From Pyrrhosoma nymphula (taxonomy: Eukaryota > Arthropoda > Insecta > Odonata > Coenagrionidae), in NCBI GenBank assembly GCA_963573305.1, contig OY754335.1, positions 48,381,985 through 48,445,984 of the forward strand: DNA of 64,000 nt, in the 5' to 3' direction. Of this stretch, positions 10,836 through 21,529 are shown in pieces. A model generated the notes under the pieces. The model was not told the DNA's origin, ran no database searches, and saw nothing but the letters and a program-made list of their open reading frames with translations. Made by a program: the position numbers and the translations under genes. The number at the start of each line of letters is the position of its first letter. Position 1 is the stretch's first letter.

Positions 10836-11220
10836 ATTCACATATATTTTGTTTTGCCTATACTAATATCAATACTTCAGTTTTGGTATTCTTCTACGTC
10901 ATTTCATGCCAAAAAACGGAAAAACGAGAAGTTTTTCCCCGACCATCTCCGATTTCCGAAAAAATTGGTGCATATGTTTCCTGTTCGTGTATTAGTATGT
11001 GTGCAAAATATTTTTCCCAAATATCAAGTACCTATATCGCGAGTTACAGCTCTTTGTTCATTTTTAGATTTTACAATTAAGCCTTTAGCTTTAGAGCTAT
11101 ATCTCTTGATCTAATTGTACTAAAAATCTCCAAAAAAGCTTGATTTAATTTTTGAAAATTGTAAAATGATATTAAAATTTATAACAATTATTAGAAAACT
11201 TTCAAAATGTTTAAACTTTT
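10836..11220. other. No recognisable feature
   Basis: AT-rich flank to the left of the transposon end at 11,221. Nothing recognised. Confidence 0.4.
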
Positions 11221-11472
11221 GAACCCGATTTGCAAAAATACGTACCCCTTCGATTTCGCTAGTACATTTATGAATCAAAGTAATATGTGTCCGCTACCGA
11301 TTGGTAAAATCAGATTAATGCGCAATAAATTAATCACTGCTTAAAAAAATCCGAAAGAATCGCGTGCAGTGCACCGAGCGGCCCAGCGCCCTGCAACGGC
11401 CCATCTGTTTTCTGTTTGCTCAGCGCTGCAGCCTTCGGAGGGTAGGGGAGGAAGGGAGAAGGGGTGGAGACG
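11221..11472 (+). repeat. Left terminal inverted repeat of the 11-16 kb transposon
   Basis: Pairs with 15,609-15,859 with scattered mismatches and small gaps. The inner third is purine-rich (ggtaggggaggaagggagaa). Confidence 0.85.
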
Positions 11473-11639
11473 GTGAGCGGAGAGTACTTTGAGGAAGCAG
11501 GGAAAGAAATACTTTAACAATTGACAAGTTTGACACTTCATCAACCCTCAGTGAAAAAGTGTTTGTAATTTCAGTGCTTCCGCGCTCCTGGATTACAGCA
11601 GACATACAACGAGTTTTCGACAAGTGAGTACCTTGCTAG

Positions 11640-13130
11640 ATTAATTAGGAAGTTAGTCACAAGTAAAGGGATTCTTTGCACTCCCAATCCAAACCCCGGA
11701 AGAACTATATCCAAAGAAACTGAGGATCTTGTTAGGGCATTTTATCGTGAGCAAGATATTAGCCGCGAAATGCCTGGGAAGAAGGAATGCAAAAGTGTCC
11801 GTGAAGATAGAAAAAGAGTACTGAAGCAGAGGAGACTCATTCTTGGAAACTTCTAGGAAATATATGCAGAGTTCTTTAAGAAGTACCCTAATAAGAAAAA
11901 AAAGCTTCACAAAATTTGCTGAATTGCGACCACCGGAATGTGTTCTCGCCGGCGCTTCAGGAACACATACGGTCTGCGTCTGCACAGCACAGCAGAATTT
12001 CAAGCTCATGGTACCAGGAGCCAAACTATACGACATATTGACAGAAGAAGGCGAGAAACAGTTCGAAAGCTATAATGATTGTCTGTAGTGGACGATTTCG
12101 TGTGAACCACCAGCAGAAGACTGGTTTCTTAGCAAATGCAAAAACATTACGTGCGGCAAAACGGACAGGCTACGTTCTTTCATTCAAAAATATTTTGAAG
12201 AGAACGCCATTGAAAGTGTCACGTTTAAGAAGTGGACACAAGTGGATAGGTGCAATTTAGAGACCGTAGATCTTGAAAGTGATGCTTTTATTGACTCCTT
12301 AGTGGATGCTGCATGGACACTGTCCGTGTCCATGACTCTGTTGCTAAGAATTAGAGCGATTTTTTTCAAGAAAACGCGAGAGGAATTGAAGTGAGGAGAA
12401 GTACTTGCAGTTGCGGATTTTTCAGAAAATTTCTCTTTCCTTCTACAAGATGCCGTCCAAGGGATCCATTGGAACAACATCCAGGCCACTATTCATCCAT
12501 TTTCCTGCTATATGAGGGATGGAGACGAAATCAAGCCTTTGAATTTCGTGGTCATATCCGAGCATTTGACACACAATACGACGGCCATACACTCATTCCA
12601 GAGGAAATTGATGGATTTTTAAGGCGAAATTTGCAAACTTTAAGTTAATAATATAATTTTCAGACGGTGCCGCAGGGCAATACAAAAACCGGTACAACAT
12701 GGTTAACGCGATAAAACATGAAGAAGATTTCGGCATTCCGGCCGAATGGCATTTCTATGCTACCTCGAATGGGAAAGGGCCCAGTGACAGCCTTGGCAGC
12801 ACAATTAAACGCCTAGATTCACGTGCAAGTATTCAAAGACCTTATGGACACCCAATCAATTGTACGAGTGGACCTCAACAAATATAAAAAAATCTTTCAT
12901 TTTGCTTTATCAGCACCGCTGATGTGGAAACTGCGAGGAAAAATCTCCAGAAGCGGTTCGCTATGTCCGTGGAAACGCCAAGCATACGGTCATATCACGC
13001 TGCTGTTCCTGCGTCAAGTGACACCGTTTGTTTGAAGACGCTCTCTTCTTCCACAGAGAGTGTAAAGATCCTCCTGAAAGGCACATCACTGTCGGCCACA
13101 ATAGGAAAAATCGGGGCCGTTACTCGGTGA
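11640..13130 (+). pseudogene. Transposase-like protein of the 11-16 kb element, broken
   Basis: Reads across several frames as a protein I associate with transposon-derived hypothetical proteins of insects and cnidarians; I do not know its official superfamily name. In order: REMPGKKECKSVRED (about 11,770), FAELRPPECVLAGASGTHT and VCVCTAQQNFKLM (11,918-12,010), VLAVADFSENFSF and LLQDAVQGIHWNN (about 12,400-12,480), then KPLNFVVISEHLTHN (to about 12,570), SDGAAGQYKNRYN (12,660), IPAEWHFYATSNGKG with DSLGSTIKR (12,740-12,810), and NLQKRFAMSVETPSIRSYH to about 13,060. The conserved ADFSEN and SDGAAGQYKN aspartates are candidates for a DDE-type centre. The family usually has SHGKG; here the histidine has become asparagine. 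At least three frameshifts and two in-frame stops. GT/AG-like sites (ttttcag at 12,658; actcg|gtgagg at 13,124) suggest it once had introns. Confidence 0.65.
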
Positions 13131-13248
13131 GGAAACGTGCTGAAATTCTCATTTATTCAGCATGATTACTTTTATTCCAAAATTGCATTACTTAGCGAGT
13201 GCTTTTTAAATATTTCAGGTCTACTGCTGCTGCTCGGCGGTATTGAAA

Positions 13249-14608
13249 CAGACATGACCAGGAAACAGACATGACCCAGGGAACTATCGACCAATTTCAT
13301 TAACGTCTATTATAGGCAAGATACTCGAACATATCGTCGTTAGCAATATCATGACGTTCCTGGACAGTCGTAACTTCCTTCATGGCTGTCAGCACGGCTT
13401 TCGGAAAGGTAGATCATGTGAAACACAGCTTGCGCTCTTTCTTCATGACGTTCTCAAATCTGGTGAATCGAAAACACAAGTGGACGCATTATTCCTAGAT
13501 TTTAAGAAAGCTTTCGACACGGTACCTCACAACAAACTTTTATACAAATTACAGTCATGCGGCCTAAACGAAACAGTAGTAAACTGGATACGCGACTTTC
13601 TGAGTGATCGTAAGCAAAAAGTAGTTCTTGACGGAATTAGCTCTGATGCAGTTAAAGTGACATCAGGTGTCCCACAAGGAAGCGTAATCGGCCCCCTTTT
13701 GTTCATTATATACATAAATGATCTATGCTCTCGAATTAGCAGTAAAATACGTTTATTTGCTGACGACGCTGTCATCTATCGCGAAATTAATGATCACTCT
13801 GACTTTGAAATTCTATCATCGGATTTAAACAACGTTCATGTGTGGAGCCAAGAGTGGGGACTCGAACTTAATCTGAGCAAATGTGCGGCGGTACATTTCT
13901 TGCGGAGGTCGTCCAACTATCCCCGTGTATATGCTGTGGATGGCGTTAAGATAAAGGCGACAGATGAAGTTAAGTATCTGGGAGTTACGATAACCTCAAA
14001 CCTATCGTGGGGAACACATATAAGAAATATTTGTGGCAGAGCTCTGAAGAAGCTAGGATTCGTCAAGCGTATTGTGGGAAGATTCTCAGATGAAAAAGTA
14101 AAAGAGAGGTGCTATTTCGCACTCGTCCGGCCACACCTTGAATATGCAGCAAGCATATGGGATCCGGTGCAGAAAGAATTAATTCGGGAACTTAATAAAA
14201 TACAAAGGAAAGCTGCGCGATTCGTCAAAAACTGCTACGGGCGTACAGACAGCGTTACGCAGATGTTAAACGAATTAGGCTGGGAGCCGCTAGAGACTCG
14301 GAGGCTGCGCGCTAGGCTTAGATTACTTGAGCAATTGAGAATAGATATCTTTCAGAGCGACACGGAGAACATCATATTAGAACCCCACTATATTTCCAGG
14401 TCCGACAGAAACGATAAATTAAGAGAGATATTTTGCCAAACGGATAGGTATGGGAATTCGTTTTTCCCCCGAACAATAAGGGACTTTAATAAATGCAAGG
14501 CGTAATTTCATAGAGCGTTTCCTTTTTATATGTAAACGGCTGGTGTCCTAACACCCCCCGCCACACGCCTATTGAGGCGGCTTGCGGGGTAGTATGTAGA
14601 TGTAGATG
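13249..14608 (+). mobile_element. LINE insertion, 5'-truncated, least damaged copy
   Basis: Reference copy of the LINE also seen at 6,749-7,190, 22,500-23,046 and 44,044-44,662. It begins within the reverse transcriptase (PGNYRPISL) and ends in a 3' untranslated region with CACCCCCCGCCACACGCC and a tail of TAGATG units. Flanks GTATTGA-AAC (13,240) and GTATTGAGAAAC (14,608) may be an imperfect target duplication. A short duplication (acagacatgacc) marks the 5' junction. It lies inside the 11-16 kb DNA transposon. Confidence 0.9.
13258..14505 (+). CDS. LINE reverse transcriptase (jockey/CR1-like), N-terminally truncated
   Basis: An open frame of 416 codons without a true start: the upstream in-frame TGA at 13,255 is in host DNA and the first ATG is 13,351. 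The enzyme copies LINE RNA into DNA at a nicked target site. Counting from the ATG: LFLDFKKAFDT (47-57, motif A aspartate), SGVPQGSVIGPLLF (105-118), LFADDAVIY (135-143, catalytic FADD), DEVKYLGVTI and CYFALVRPHLEYAASIWDP, then a conserved C-terminal region ending FNKCKA. NYRPISLTSIIGKILE lies just before the ATG. The endonuclease and the whole first ORF are absent. All polymerase residues I can check are intact, but the truncation makes it a dead copy. The clade call (CR1 versus jockey) is by eye. Confidence 0.92.
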   Translation, partial: PGNRHDPGNYRPISLTSIIGKILEHIVVSNIMTFLDSRNFLHGCQHGFRKGRSCETQLALFLHDVLKSGESKTQVDALFLDFKKAFDTVPHNKLLYKLQSCGLNETVVNWIRDFLSDRKQKVVLDGISSDAVKVTSGVPQGSVIGPLLFIIYINDLCSRISSKIRLFADDAVIYREINDHSDFEILSSDLNNVHVWSQEWGLELNLSKCAAVHFLRRSSNYPRVYAVDGVKIKATDEVKYLGVTITSNLSWGTHIRNICGRALKKLGFVKRIVGRFSDEKVKERCYFALVRPHLEYAASIWDPVQKELIRELNKIQRKAARFVKNCYGRTDSVTQMLNELGWEPLETRRLRARLRLLEQLRIDIFQSDTENIILEPHYISRSDRNDKLREIFCQTDRYGNSFFPRTIRDFNKCKA

Positions 14609-15608
14609 TATTGAGAAACGAACTCTGTCGGGGACATTTTTTGCCTGGACCACATGTTTTAATGTGAAATTTTTGGTAGTTCTTTAGTGGAATTTTGACT
14701 TAAGAAATCTAACTTTGATAGCTTATACGTTCAAATATATGTTAATGACTTTGGATGTACACTAAAATATCTACTTAGCTGCATTCAAAGTACCTTTGTA
14801 TCTTTAATGTGAACTCAAACATAACTTTGCATCTAAATACAATCATAATATAAGCCTGGCAAAAGTTGATATTGTTAACGATCGCCCTTGAGGTCCGTTG
14901 AGGGTCAATTAAGGGAACGACAATTCTTAAACGAGATATTTATTACTGAGTCACACTTACATTCACGAAATAGTTGCGCTCCACCACTCGCTAAGTCTTA
15001 CCTGTACCACGACCACTGAGAGACATGTCTATGAGGCTATGTCTCTCTGGGGTCGTGCCTGTCCACTCTCTTACCCAAACTCTCTAGTCCGTGATTTACC
15101 CGCGGAGTCTTCTCACTCCCGCCATCCAACGACCACATTACTCGGCGTCCCCATGCGACCCCCTTGTATCAACCTGATTGGTCATCAATAGTGACCACCA
15201 AGAATTCCATATATGCAGCTCCTTACAGGAAATGTCACTCTTATCTTTAATTAAACCCAGCACAGTAATATTAATGATTCAGAGATGAGCTGGAATAGCT
15301 AGTAGAGTCCGCAGCTTCCCACAGGCGAATGCCCTCTCCTATCTTAATGAAACCTTATCTTAATGATCCCTAACCAGCACGAGACAAGAATGGGAAGGGA
15401 ACCAGCCATGGTTGTAGCTCAGTGAGCATTTCACGTAAAATGTTTTCTTCACCCCTGCACTCACAGTGAAGGTCGCTGGAGTAACAACTGCCAAATCTAC
15501 GAGGAAGATATCCTGTAGGAGGTGATTTAACCGTTACTTTATGGCACCCGGTACACTGCACACGTTTCTTTCAGAATATTTTACTCAGTACTTTTTTACT
15601 CTGGTATA
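14609..15608. other. Right-hand interior of the 11-16 kb transposon
   Basis: One kilobase between the nested LINE and the right terminal repeat. A 63-codon minus-strand frame (15,370-15,561) with CTGCHK and HCEC pairs of cysteines is the only protein-like hint and may be chance. Two short sub-repeats of the terminal repeat (ctgaaagaaacgtgtgcagt, inverted at 15,554-15,573) lie next to the right end. Confidence 0.4.
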
Positions 15609-15859
15609 GTTTCAACCCCTTCTCCCTTCCTCCCCTACACTCGGAAGGCAGCAGCGCTGAGCAAACAGAAAACATGTGCTGCTGCAGGGCGCTGGGCCGC
15701 TAGGCACACTGCACGCGATTCTTTCGGAATTTTTTACGCAGTGATTAATCAATTGCGCATTACTCTAACTCCACCAATCGGTAGTGGGCACATAGCGCTT
15801 TGATCCATAAAATAAACTAGAAAAATCGAGGGGTACGTATTTTTGCAAATCAGGGGTTC
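15609..15859 (-). repeat. Right terminal inverted repeat of the 11-16 kb transposon
   Basis: Inverted partner of 11,221-11,472. It is preceded by a partial second copy of its own central block, so the right end is slightly longer in structure than the left. Confidence 0.85.
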
Positions 15860-16195
15860 TTGTCCATTGATCCATCCACCTGGTTCACCGCCGCCTTAAT
15901 GCGACGTCCCCCTCTGGGGCAAACGTCAACCCCGGTCGGTGATGCGAGAGTATACCCCACCTTGTGACGATGCCTTGAAGAGAGCCGAAGGGGATCGATT
16001 GAGAGATGGTAAGGGAGTCACACGTCGTGGACTATTGGAGGTTCAATCCGTCGAGTCTCAGCAACTCGTGAAAAGGTCGTTTCTCAATTCGCAGACGACT
16101 CGGTCTTATGATAAGATATTTACCCTCTGCCGGGCTTTGAAACGGAAGAGTTACATAAAGGAATTAGCGTTGAGCGTAATGTAGATAGCAGGGGA
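15860..16195. other. No recognisable feature
   Basis: An 81-codon frame at 15,939-16,184 is without recognisable motifs. Confidence 0.35.
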
Positions 16196-16196
16196 C

Positions 16197-16440
16197 AATA
16201 TACATCTACATCTACCAAGTACCGTGCAAGCCACCACTAGAGTGTGTGGCATGGGGCGATTCCACACCAGGCATGCAGCACTCGTCTCAGTTCAAATTGG
16301 GACCTCGCACGTTCCCCCGGCCGCTAGACGCAGACCAAAAACCAGTCCGGAGAGCAGTGCGCATTCAAACCAGAAACTGGGAGTGTGCTACGTAAATGAA
16401 CATGCAAACTTGCAGTGCACTGGAAAAGAGACAACTAGTG
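16197..16440 (-). repeat. LINE 3' end relic of a second, related family
   Basis: Starts with ACATCTACATCTACCAAGTA, then CGTGCAAGCCACCACTAGAG and GTGTGTGGCATGGGGCG. The layout (hexamer tail, then AAGCC, then a CACAC block, all on the minus strand) matches the 3' end of the main LINE but the sequence differs, so this is a sister family. A second diverged copy of the same block lies at 16,555-16,760. Confidence 0.6.
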
Positions 16441-16489
16441 GTCAATATTACTAATACTTTAATTTATGAACGCTACGATATACTACTAA

Positions 16490-16546
16490 AAGCAGAAAAC
16501 AAAATAATGCCGGACATTTCAAGCGGGGTGAAGTGTTAGTAATGAT
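16490..16546. repeat. Dispersed repeat copy 1 (aagcggggtgaagtgttag)
   Basis: Matches 17,735-17,793 in direct orientation: GCAGAAAACAAAATAATGCC... against GCGGAAACAAAATCATGCGG..., then CATTTC(A/G)AGCGGGGTGA. Two diverged copies of one short repeat. Confidence 0.6.
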
Positions 16547-16554
16547 ACGGAAGT

Positions 16555-16760
16555 ACCGTGATGGCCACCTCCAGAGTGTGTGGCACAGGGCGATTCCACA
16601 GAAGTTATTAAATATCAACTCGTCCCGAGTTGGTATTGCATAGCTGATATAGTTGCTGGTATATTGCACATTTGGTAAGTGCGAGACTCGCATGTTTCCC
16701 TGGCCGCTAGGTGCTGACCAAAAAGCTGCCACGAGAACAATGCAAGGCCAAACCGGAAAG
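16555..16760 (-). repeat. Second copy of the related LINE 3' end
   Basis: Shares GGCCACC, CAGAGTGTGTGGCA, GGGCGATTCCAC and the later GTTTCCC...GGCCGCTAG, ...GACCAAAAA and AAACCGGAAAGAAACT with 16,225-16,390. About 75 bp is inserted or replaced in the middle. Confidence 0.55.
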
Positions 16761-16794
16761 AAACTAGGAGAGTGCCGTACCGTAGATATTATAT

Positions 16795-17231
16795 ACAGGC
16801 CTGAACTCCCGAATTTCGATTGTCATCAGTTTTCAAATAGTAGGCCTAAAATGTTCAATGCACTTACCGAGTTAAGGGGAAAAATCGAATAGAAGGTTAT
16901 TATGGCAGGTAAGACTTGGCCAGAATTTTAAATTTTCTTTTAATCGGATAATGAATCGCGACTGATAGCTGAACAAATTTTATTGAGCCGCTGGAGTGTG
17001 CTGTAATCACGATAGAAAGGCACGAAATCTAAAGACGCCCATAACAGGGTGAAATAACTTTATGTGATGACTTATCTGGATCTTATGCCGCTCAAATAAA
17101 TAGTACCTTGCGTATCATTAAAAACGGCTGCCGGTTGTGTTACGGAGAGAGACACTTAAATAAATATCAAAAATAGGTAGCAATTGAATCGTACTGTTTT
17201 CAACAAGGACCATCTACCTCATCTTGAAGCC
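16795..17231. repeat. Unnamed repeat family R1, copy 1
   Basis: About 440 bp that realigns to 28,409-28,866 in the same orientation. Landmarks: ACAGGCCTGAAC, CTAAAATGTTCAATGC, GGCAGGTAAGACTTGG, CTCAAATAAATAG then CACCTTGCGTAT (TACC... here), and TCGTACTGTTT. No coding capacity; ends not defined. Confidence 0.75.
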
Positions 17232-17734
17232 TTTGATCAGAAGAACATGAGAAGAAAATGTGCATCTTCGTCATCTCTTTTATTACTTTGTTTCAAATCG
17301 TCTTTTTATTCCATCCGATTTTATATCAGGTCATATTTGTCGTTCAAGAATGTGATGAATGTGCAGTTACTAATTTATGATCTAAAGTTTTTCTTAATAA
17401 TTGCCTAAAATTCTTCGCTAAAACAATGCTATTGCTTTCCCAAGTACATACAAACATTTTTTTAAGAAAGGTAAAGTGGCCCCTAAAGTGCGACGCATAG
17501 TTAGAAATATTTGTCTTAACTTTTTTGAACTTCGACATAAGAAGATCACAGCAAGCGAATTTCACACACTGCAAAATAAAAGGGCGATAGTGTTACGTTA
17601 TGGTGAATGTACCTAACATATCGGAGGTTAAGGTGCTACGTTAGCGAACATGCTAACGTGCATTGAAGGGGATGCTGCTCCTGATTAGTATAACTATTAC
17701 TATTCGAGAATGGATACCATGACTTTATAATTAA

Positions 17735-17793
17735 TGCGGAAACAAAATCATGCGGAACATTTCGAGCGGGGTGAGGTGTTAGTAACAATGATA
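17735..17793. repeat. Dispersed repeat copy 2 (gagcggggtgaggtgttag)
   Basis: Partner of 16,490-16,546. Confidence 0.6.
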
Positions 17794-18129
17794 AGTTGTT
17801 AACACAGTACTAAATCTAGTCTACAAGCGACATTCGGTCTCGTTTTCATTTTTCTACAGCCATACAGAATGGCAAATATTACTACCAAATTGCAGACCAT
17901 TACAATTTAATTACTAGTCTATGCAGAAATTAAAAACTAAATAAAAGTGTAATGAATAAATAAGAGGGTAAAATTAATCCACCTCTCGGTACCGCAAGAT
18001 GCGTTGCTCTTAGATATTGAGGTTTCTGATTGTGCATGTAAAAATGACATGTTAAACCAATCGGTCCTGCTCAAAGATTACTAACCTGCAATCTATTTAT
18101 CTTCAGTTATGTATGTGATGGAGCCTAGT

Positions 18130-18560
18130 ATGGTGGCACCAGAGTATTTAATATGTCCCTTACGTCTTCGGAGAAATAACCCGTCTAAAACCTTCTCACG
18201 AGGTTAAGCCTATTATTTTATATTAGACGCTGTGATAGTGATCCCCGTCTCAGTTCATCAAATGGTCTGGAAATATTGCTAGACTTTTCATAACATCTTT
18301 TGACACACCTAGTTAGTCGTTGCGGCACGCGATCTAATTCCGATATCAAACCTGATTCGTAAGGATCCCAAATACTAAACGCGTATTCTAGGTGTGGCGT
18401 AGCTAGAGAAAAATAACAGTGCTCTTTAACTTCCTTGTCAGATTTTCTGTATATCCTCTTAACAAATCCTAGCTCTGTATTAGATTTACTGCATATTTAC
18501 CTATTATGTTTACTACAAGATAGGTCCTTAGTAATTACAGCGCTTAAATATTTTACGGAG
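18130..18560 (-). pseudogene. LINE reverse transcriptase C-terminal relic (second family)
   Basis: The minus strand reads, in one nearly continuous frame, VITKDLSCSKHN, LGFVKRIYRKSDKEVKEHCYF, LATPHLEYAFSIWDPYESG, VPQRLTRCVKRCYEK and FDELRRGSLSQRLI. It aligns to the region after the FADD box of the LINE at 13 kb (LGFVKRIVGRF..., HLEYAASIWDP) but is clearly another family. Stops interrupt it near 18,525, 18,230 and 18,190. No polymerase active site. Nothing suggests function. Confidence 0.85.
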
Positions 18561-18562
18561 TG

Positions 18563-18602
18563 TAGAATGGAGGGCTGCATTCAAGCAATCTGATGACTGA
18601 AT
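18563..18602 (+). repeat. Remnant of a LINE 3' coding end
   Basis: ATGGAGGGCTGCATTCAAGC followed by AATCTGATGACTGA matches the WRAA(V/F)xQSxD C-terminus found at 31,170-31,215. Only about 40 bp remain. Confidence 0.45.
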
Positions 18603-18869
18603 GATTATGACGGCGAAAACCTTCATTTACGCATTAAATTCACTTTCGTCTTTTCTCTCTTCCCAAGCCGTTTTCCCAGTTCCCTCTTTCTCCATGGATG
18701 GTGTACTAACAAACCCCTACCACACGCCCCTTACGGTTGGTTGCATGGTCGAAAATGTTAGGTGTAGACGTCTCTTTCCCTCCCTACCGCATGGCCTTCA
18801 ACTTGATTCTCCTCCCCCTCCCTTCCTTCCAGCTCTAGGAAATGTTTTTCTATTATCTTCTTTTTTCTA

Positions 18870-20620
18870 AGCTTGGAACTTATTCGGTATACTCAGCTCA
18901 CTAGCTTTGCATTTTATTCGGAAAATCAGTGTTTAAGTATACCAATTTACTAACAAAAAAGTTATTTAACCATAAATTCTCGCGTAAAACACATTTTAAA
19001 TCGATAATTGATATTATAATAACACGAATTTTAGGTAAATATGAATTTCAAATGCCAAATACACAAAAAAAGAATTTTCAATTCATGTTTCTTTTCGATC
19101 AGTAATTTCCACGCAATTCAATCGTATTCTACACTCCCGTATTACGCGCCTTTTGTAAATTCTACTATTACTCTTGTGACACGCATTACCAGAGTGCAGT
19201 TTTTTTCTGTTTCATGAACTCTTCGGCCTTTTATTAAGTGTTAACATTTCGGACCAATGAACAGAATAATGTGGACTCCATTGTTTACAAATACAGTATA
19301 AAGTTTCCATGATCTCGAGCATTGCATCACTGTATGTAAACAAAACACTACGTCGATTTGCAAAAAAATGCAACATTACTGGGCTGCATATTGCGAATAA
19401 GAACCCTGAGCTTCTTCGAGTGGGAGAGGAGGGACCTTTCTCTTGGAGCCTGAAGCATGAAGGGAAGAAGAATAGATGGGCATGCTCCATAACCGCCGAC
19501 TCCGGCCCACAGCTCCGCTTTCCTTTCCGGCATGGATTCCGGCGGTTCCCTTCGTCCTTGCCCCGGCCTGGCAGTCGAGCGAAGGACGAGCATGAGGTCA
19601 CCGCCCGAGTTGCTAGCGTTGGTTATGATAATGTTCGACAGGCAATCTCCCCCACCTTTCGGGAGTTTTCCTCATTCAAAGTAGTTGAAGTGGGCTCAGT
19701 TAGGAACACACAAGCGCGCACCGAGGACGCTGAGTGGAACGATTAACGTCATTCAGCGATGAGGATAAACGAATTACCCTATCACTGTCATTGCTTCTTT
19801 TATTTTTCACAGAATGTGACAAAAAATTTCAAACCAATGAAAAAACACCGTAGTTACCAGCCTCCAACACAACTTATTTACAAAAAACTGACTGGCGTTT
19901 TTTATAGCTCTCTCAGCCTCTCGAAAACACTCCTTTCCCAGGAGACAAACAGTCAACCTGCAATTACCAATCCAAAACTGGCCACGATGTATAAACAATT
20001 ATAGGCAGTAATTATAATAAATTCATTACATTAAAAAAATAATCGGGAGTATTCTGAATACCTAACTGCTCGTTCAAAACCTAGACGTACGCTGACACGG
20101 TGTACGCAGGGACAACGTTTGGAAAGGGACCTTGAACGTATTACCGTCAAACGGTGCTACTTTGAACAGGTTTAGGATGATTTTGCAGGTATTTTTTTTC
20201 TGCGACCTAAATTCCAACTATTTTTGTTCCAATAGAACAATGTATCCTTTGGTTATCAAATTTAGGGGCAAGTCAAGCCACTCTTTCACTCCACAATTTT
20301 ATATATTTAAAAAAAAAATTGTCCAAGTAACCTCGAGTGAGGGGTTTCTTTGACAAGCCATTGAAATGCATCTTAAGTCAAAGATCCAAAAATAAAGGGT
20401 TGCTTTAACATCATTTTGACAAAAATATTATATAATACCTATTTTATTCAATATACATGGAATAAATAAAAGAAAATTGTGCAATCAAATTTTCGTCTTT
20501 ATTAAGGAGGCATTTTACATAGAAATATCATACACTTAGGGTATTATTATAGGCACTTAATTAGTCTGTTAAAGTAGCCCCGAAAACTGTAAAAGTTACA
20601 CTTAATGTCAATTTAACTCC
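18870..20620. other. No recognisable feature
   Basis: Contains a 145-codon frame (19,309-19,746) and a 129-codon antisense frame (19,212-19,601) over a GC-richer stretch. Neither has recognisable domains, and their mutual overlap suggests at most one is meaningful. No RNA gene seen. Confidence 0.4.
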
Positions 20621-20624
20621 GTTT

Positions 20625-21255
20625 TACGGTACGCCAGGCCTTTTAAGAGGGGCATAGGGGTTGAGTATTCTTGCGTTGTCCTACGTAAGTGGGCGAGGGG
20701 GTCTGAGAAAATCTTTCGTAAGATTTTAGTTACTTCTGTGTTCGTACATACTTTTATCAACTTTTTTTAAAATCATCGATGGACGAAAAATCGTACTTGA
20801 ATGGATTTTCGCTACGGCGGTATCCCTGAATTTACGCTAAACTATAGAAAAAAAAAGTATGATCAATTCTTTGCGTTCATTAGTTTGAGGATATCGGATT
20901 TTCAAGATCACGTGTTTTGAGAGTCTACTACACGCGTACTGTAAATCGCTAAATCTCGAAAATCGTTATACCTAACCGGTCAAAAATTCATGCGATATCT
21001 AAGTTTCTCTAAATGGCCTATGATTATGTAAAAAAACAAAAAATCCATACCGGTTGAGGTCAGCTTCTTCTAATTGGAATGTAGAATTTCCCATGTATTT
21101 TTATCAATGTGCATTGTTACAAATATGTATGACAACTTACGTAAGATTGGGAGGGGAGAGTGGGGGTTCTTAAAATCTTACGCTGCCTTACATGGGGAAG
21201 GGGGGAGATCAAAAAGTGGCTAAAATCACTTTAAGTAATACTTGAATGGCCTATT
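20625..21255. repeat. MITE-like sequence with CTTACGTAAG motifs
   Basis: The stretch holds TCTTTCGTAAGATTTT and CCTACGTAAGTGGGCGAGG at the left, and CTTACGTAAGATTGGGAGG, TAAAATCTTACG and ACTTGAATGGCC at the right, a pattern common in arthropod MITEs. A clean pair of inverted ends could not be fixed, so limits are approximate. Confidence 0.35.
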
Positions 21256-21529
21256 TCCTGCCGGAAAGTTGGTCAGGCACACAATTGTCACGTCTGAATT
21301 TTTTAAAATAATTAATTGATCCGTTCAAACCATGCACTTATAAATGTAAGTTTTTACTGAAAAGTCGTTTTCAAAACTATACATTGTCAATATTTGACGC
21401 CTTCACTGATGATCAGCACAAATGCAACAGTCGCAGTTGCGATAATGGAATCTATATAAGAAAAGCCCTTATGACACACTCTTCTGACTCAGAAACGCTG
21501 TAAGATGAAGCCACAGTCACTTTAATTTT

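Larger units (their letters stand above)
11221..15859 (+). mobile_element. DNA transposon with about 250-bp terminal inverted repeats
   Basis: The first 250 bases (11,221-11,472) recur inverted at 15,609-15,859. Both start GAACCC, then GATTTGCAAAAATACGTACC, and share TACCGATTGGT, AATTAATCACTGC-like, CCGAAAGAATCGCGTGCAGT, CGGCCCAGCGCCCTGCA, TTTTCTGTTTGCTCAGCGCT and GGGGAGGAAGGGAGAAGGGG. The repeats enclose a decayed transposase-like gene on the plus strand (11,640-13,130) and a nested LINE (13,249-14,608). Without the LINE the element is about 3.3 kb. I could not fix a target duplication: flanks read TTTT and TTGT. Confidence 0.8.

Noticed and set aside
12391..12648. 85-codon frame starting MRRSTCSCGFF
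   Set aside because: It is a shadow: the neighbouring frame carries VLAVADFSENFSF and the rest of the transposase-like protein.
19212..19746. Overlapping frames of 145 and 129 codons as a gene
   Set aside because: No domain, no splice context and no composition bias that favours one strand.
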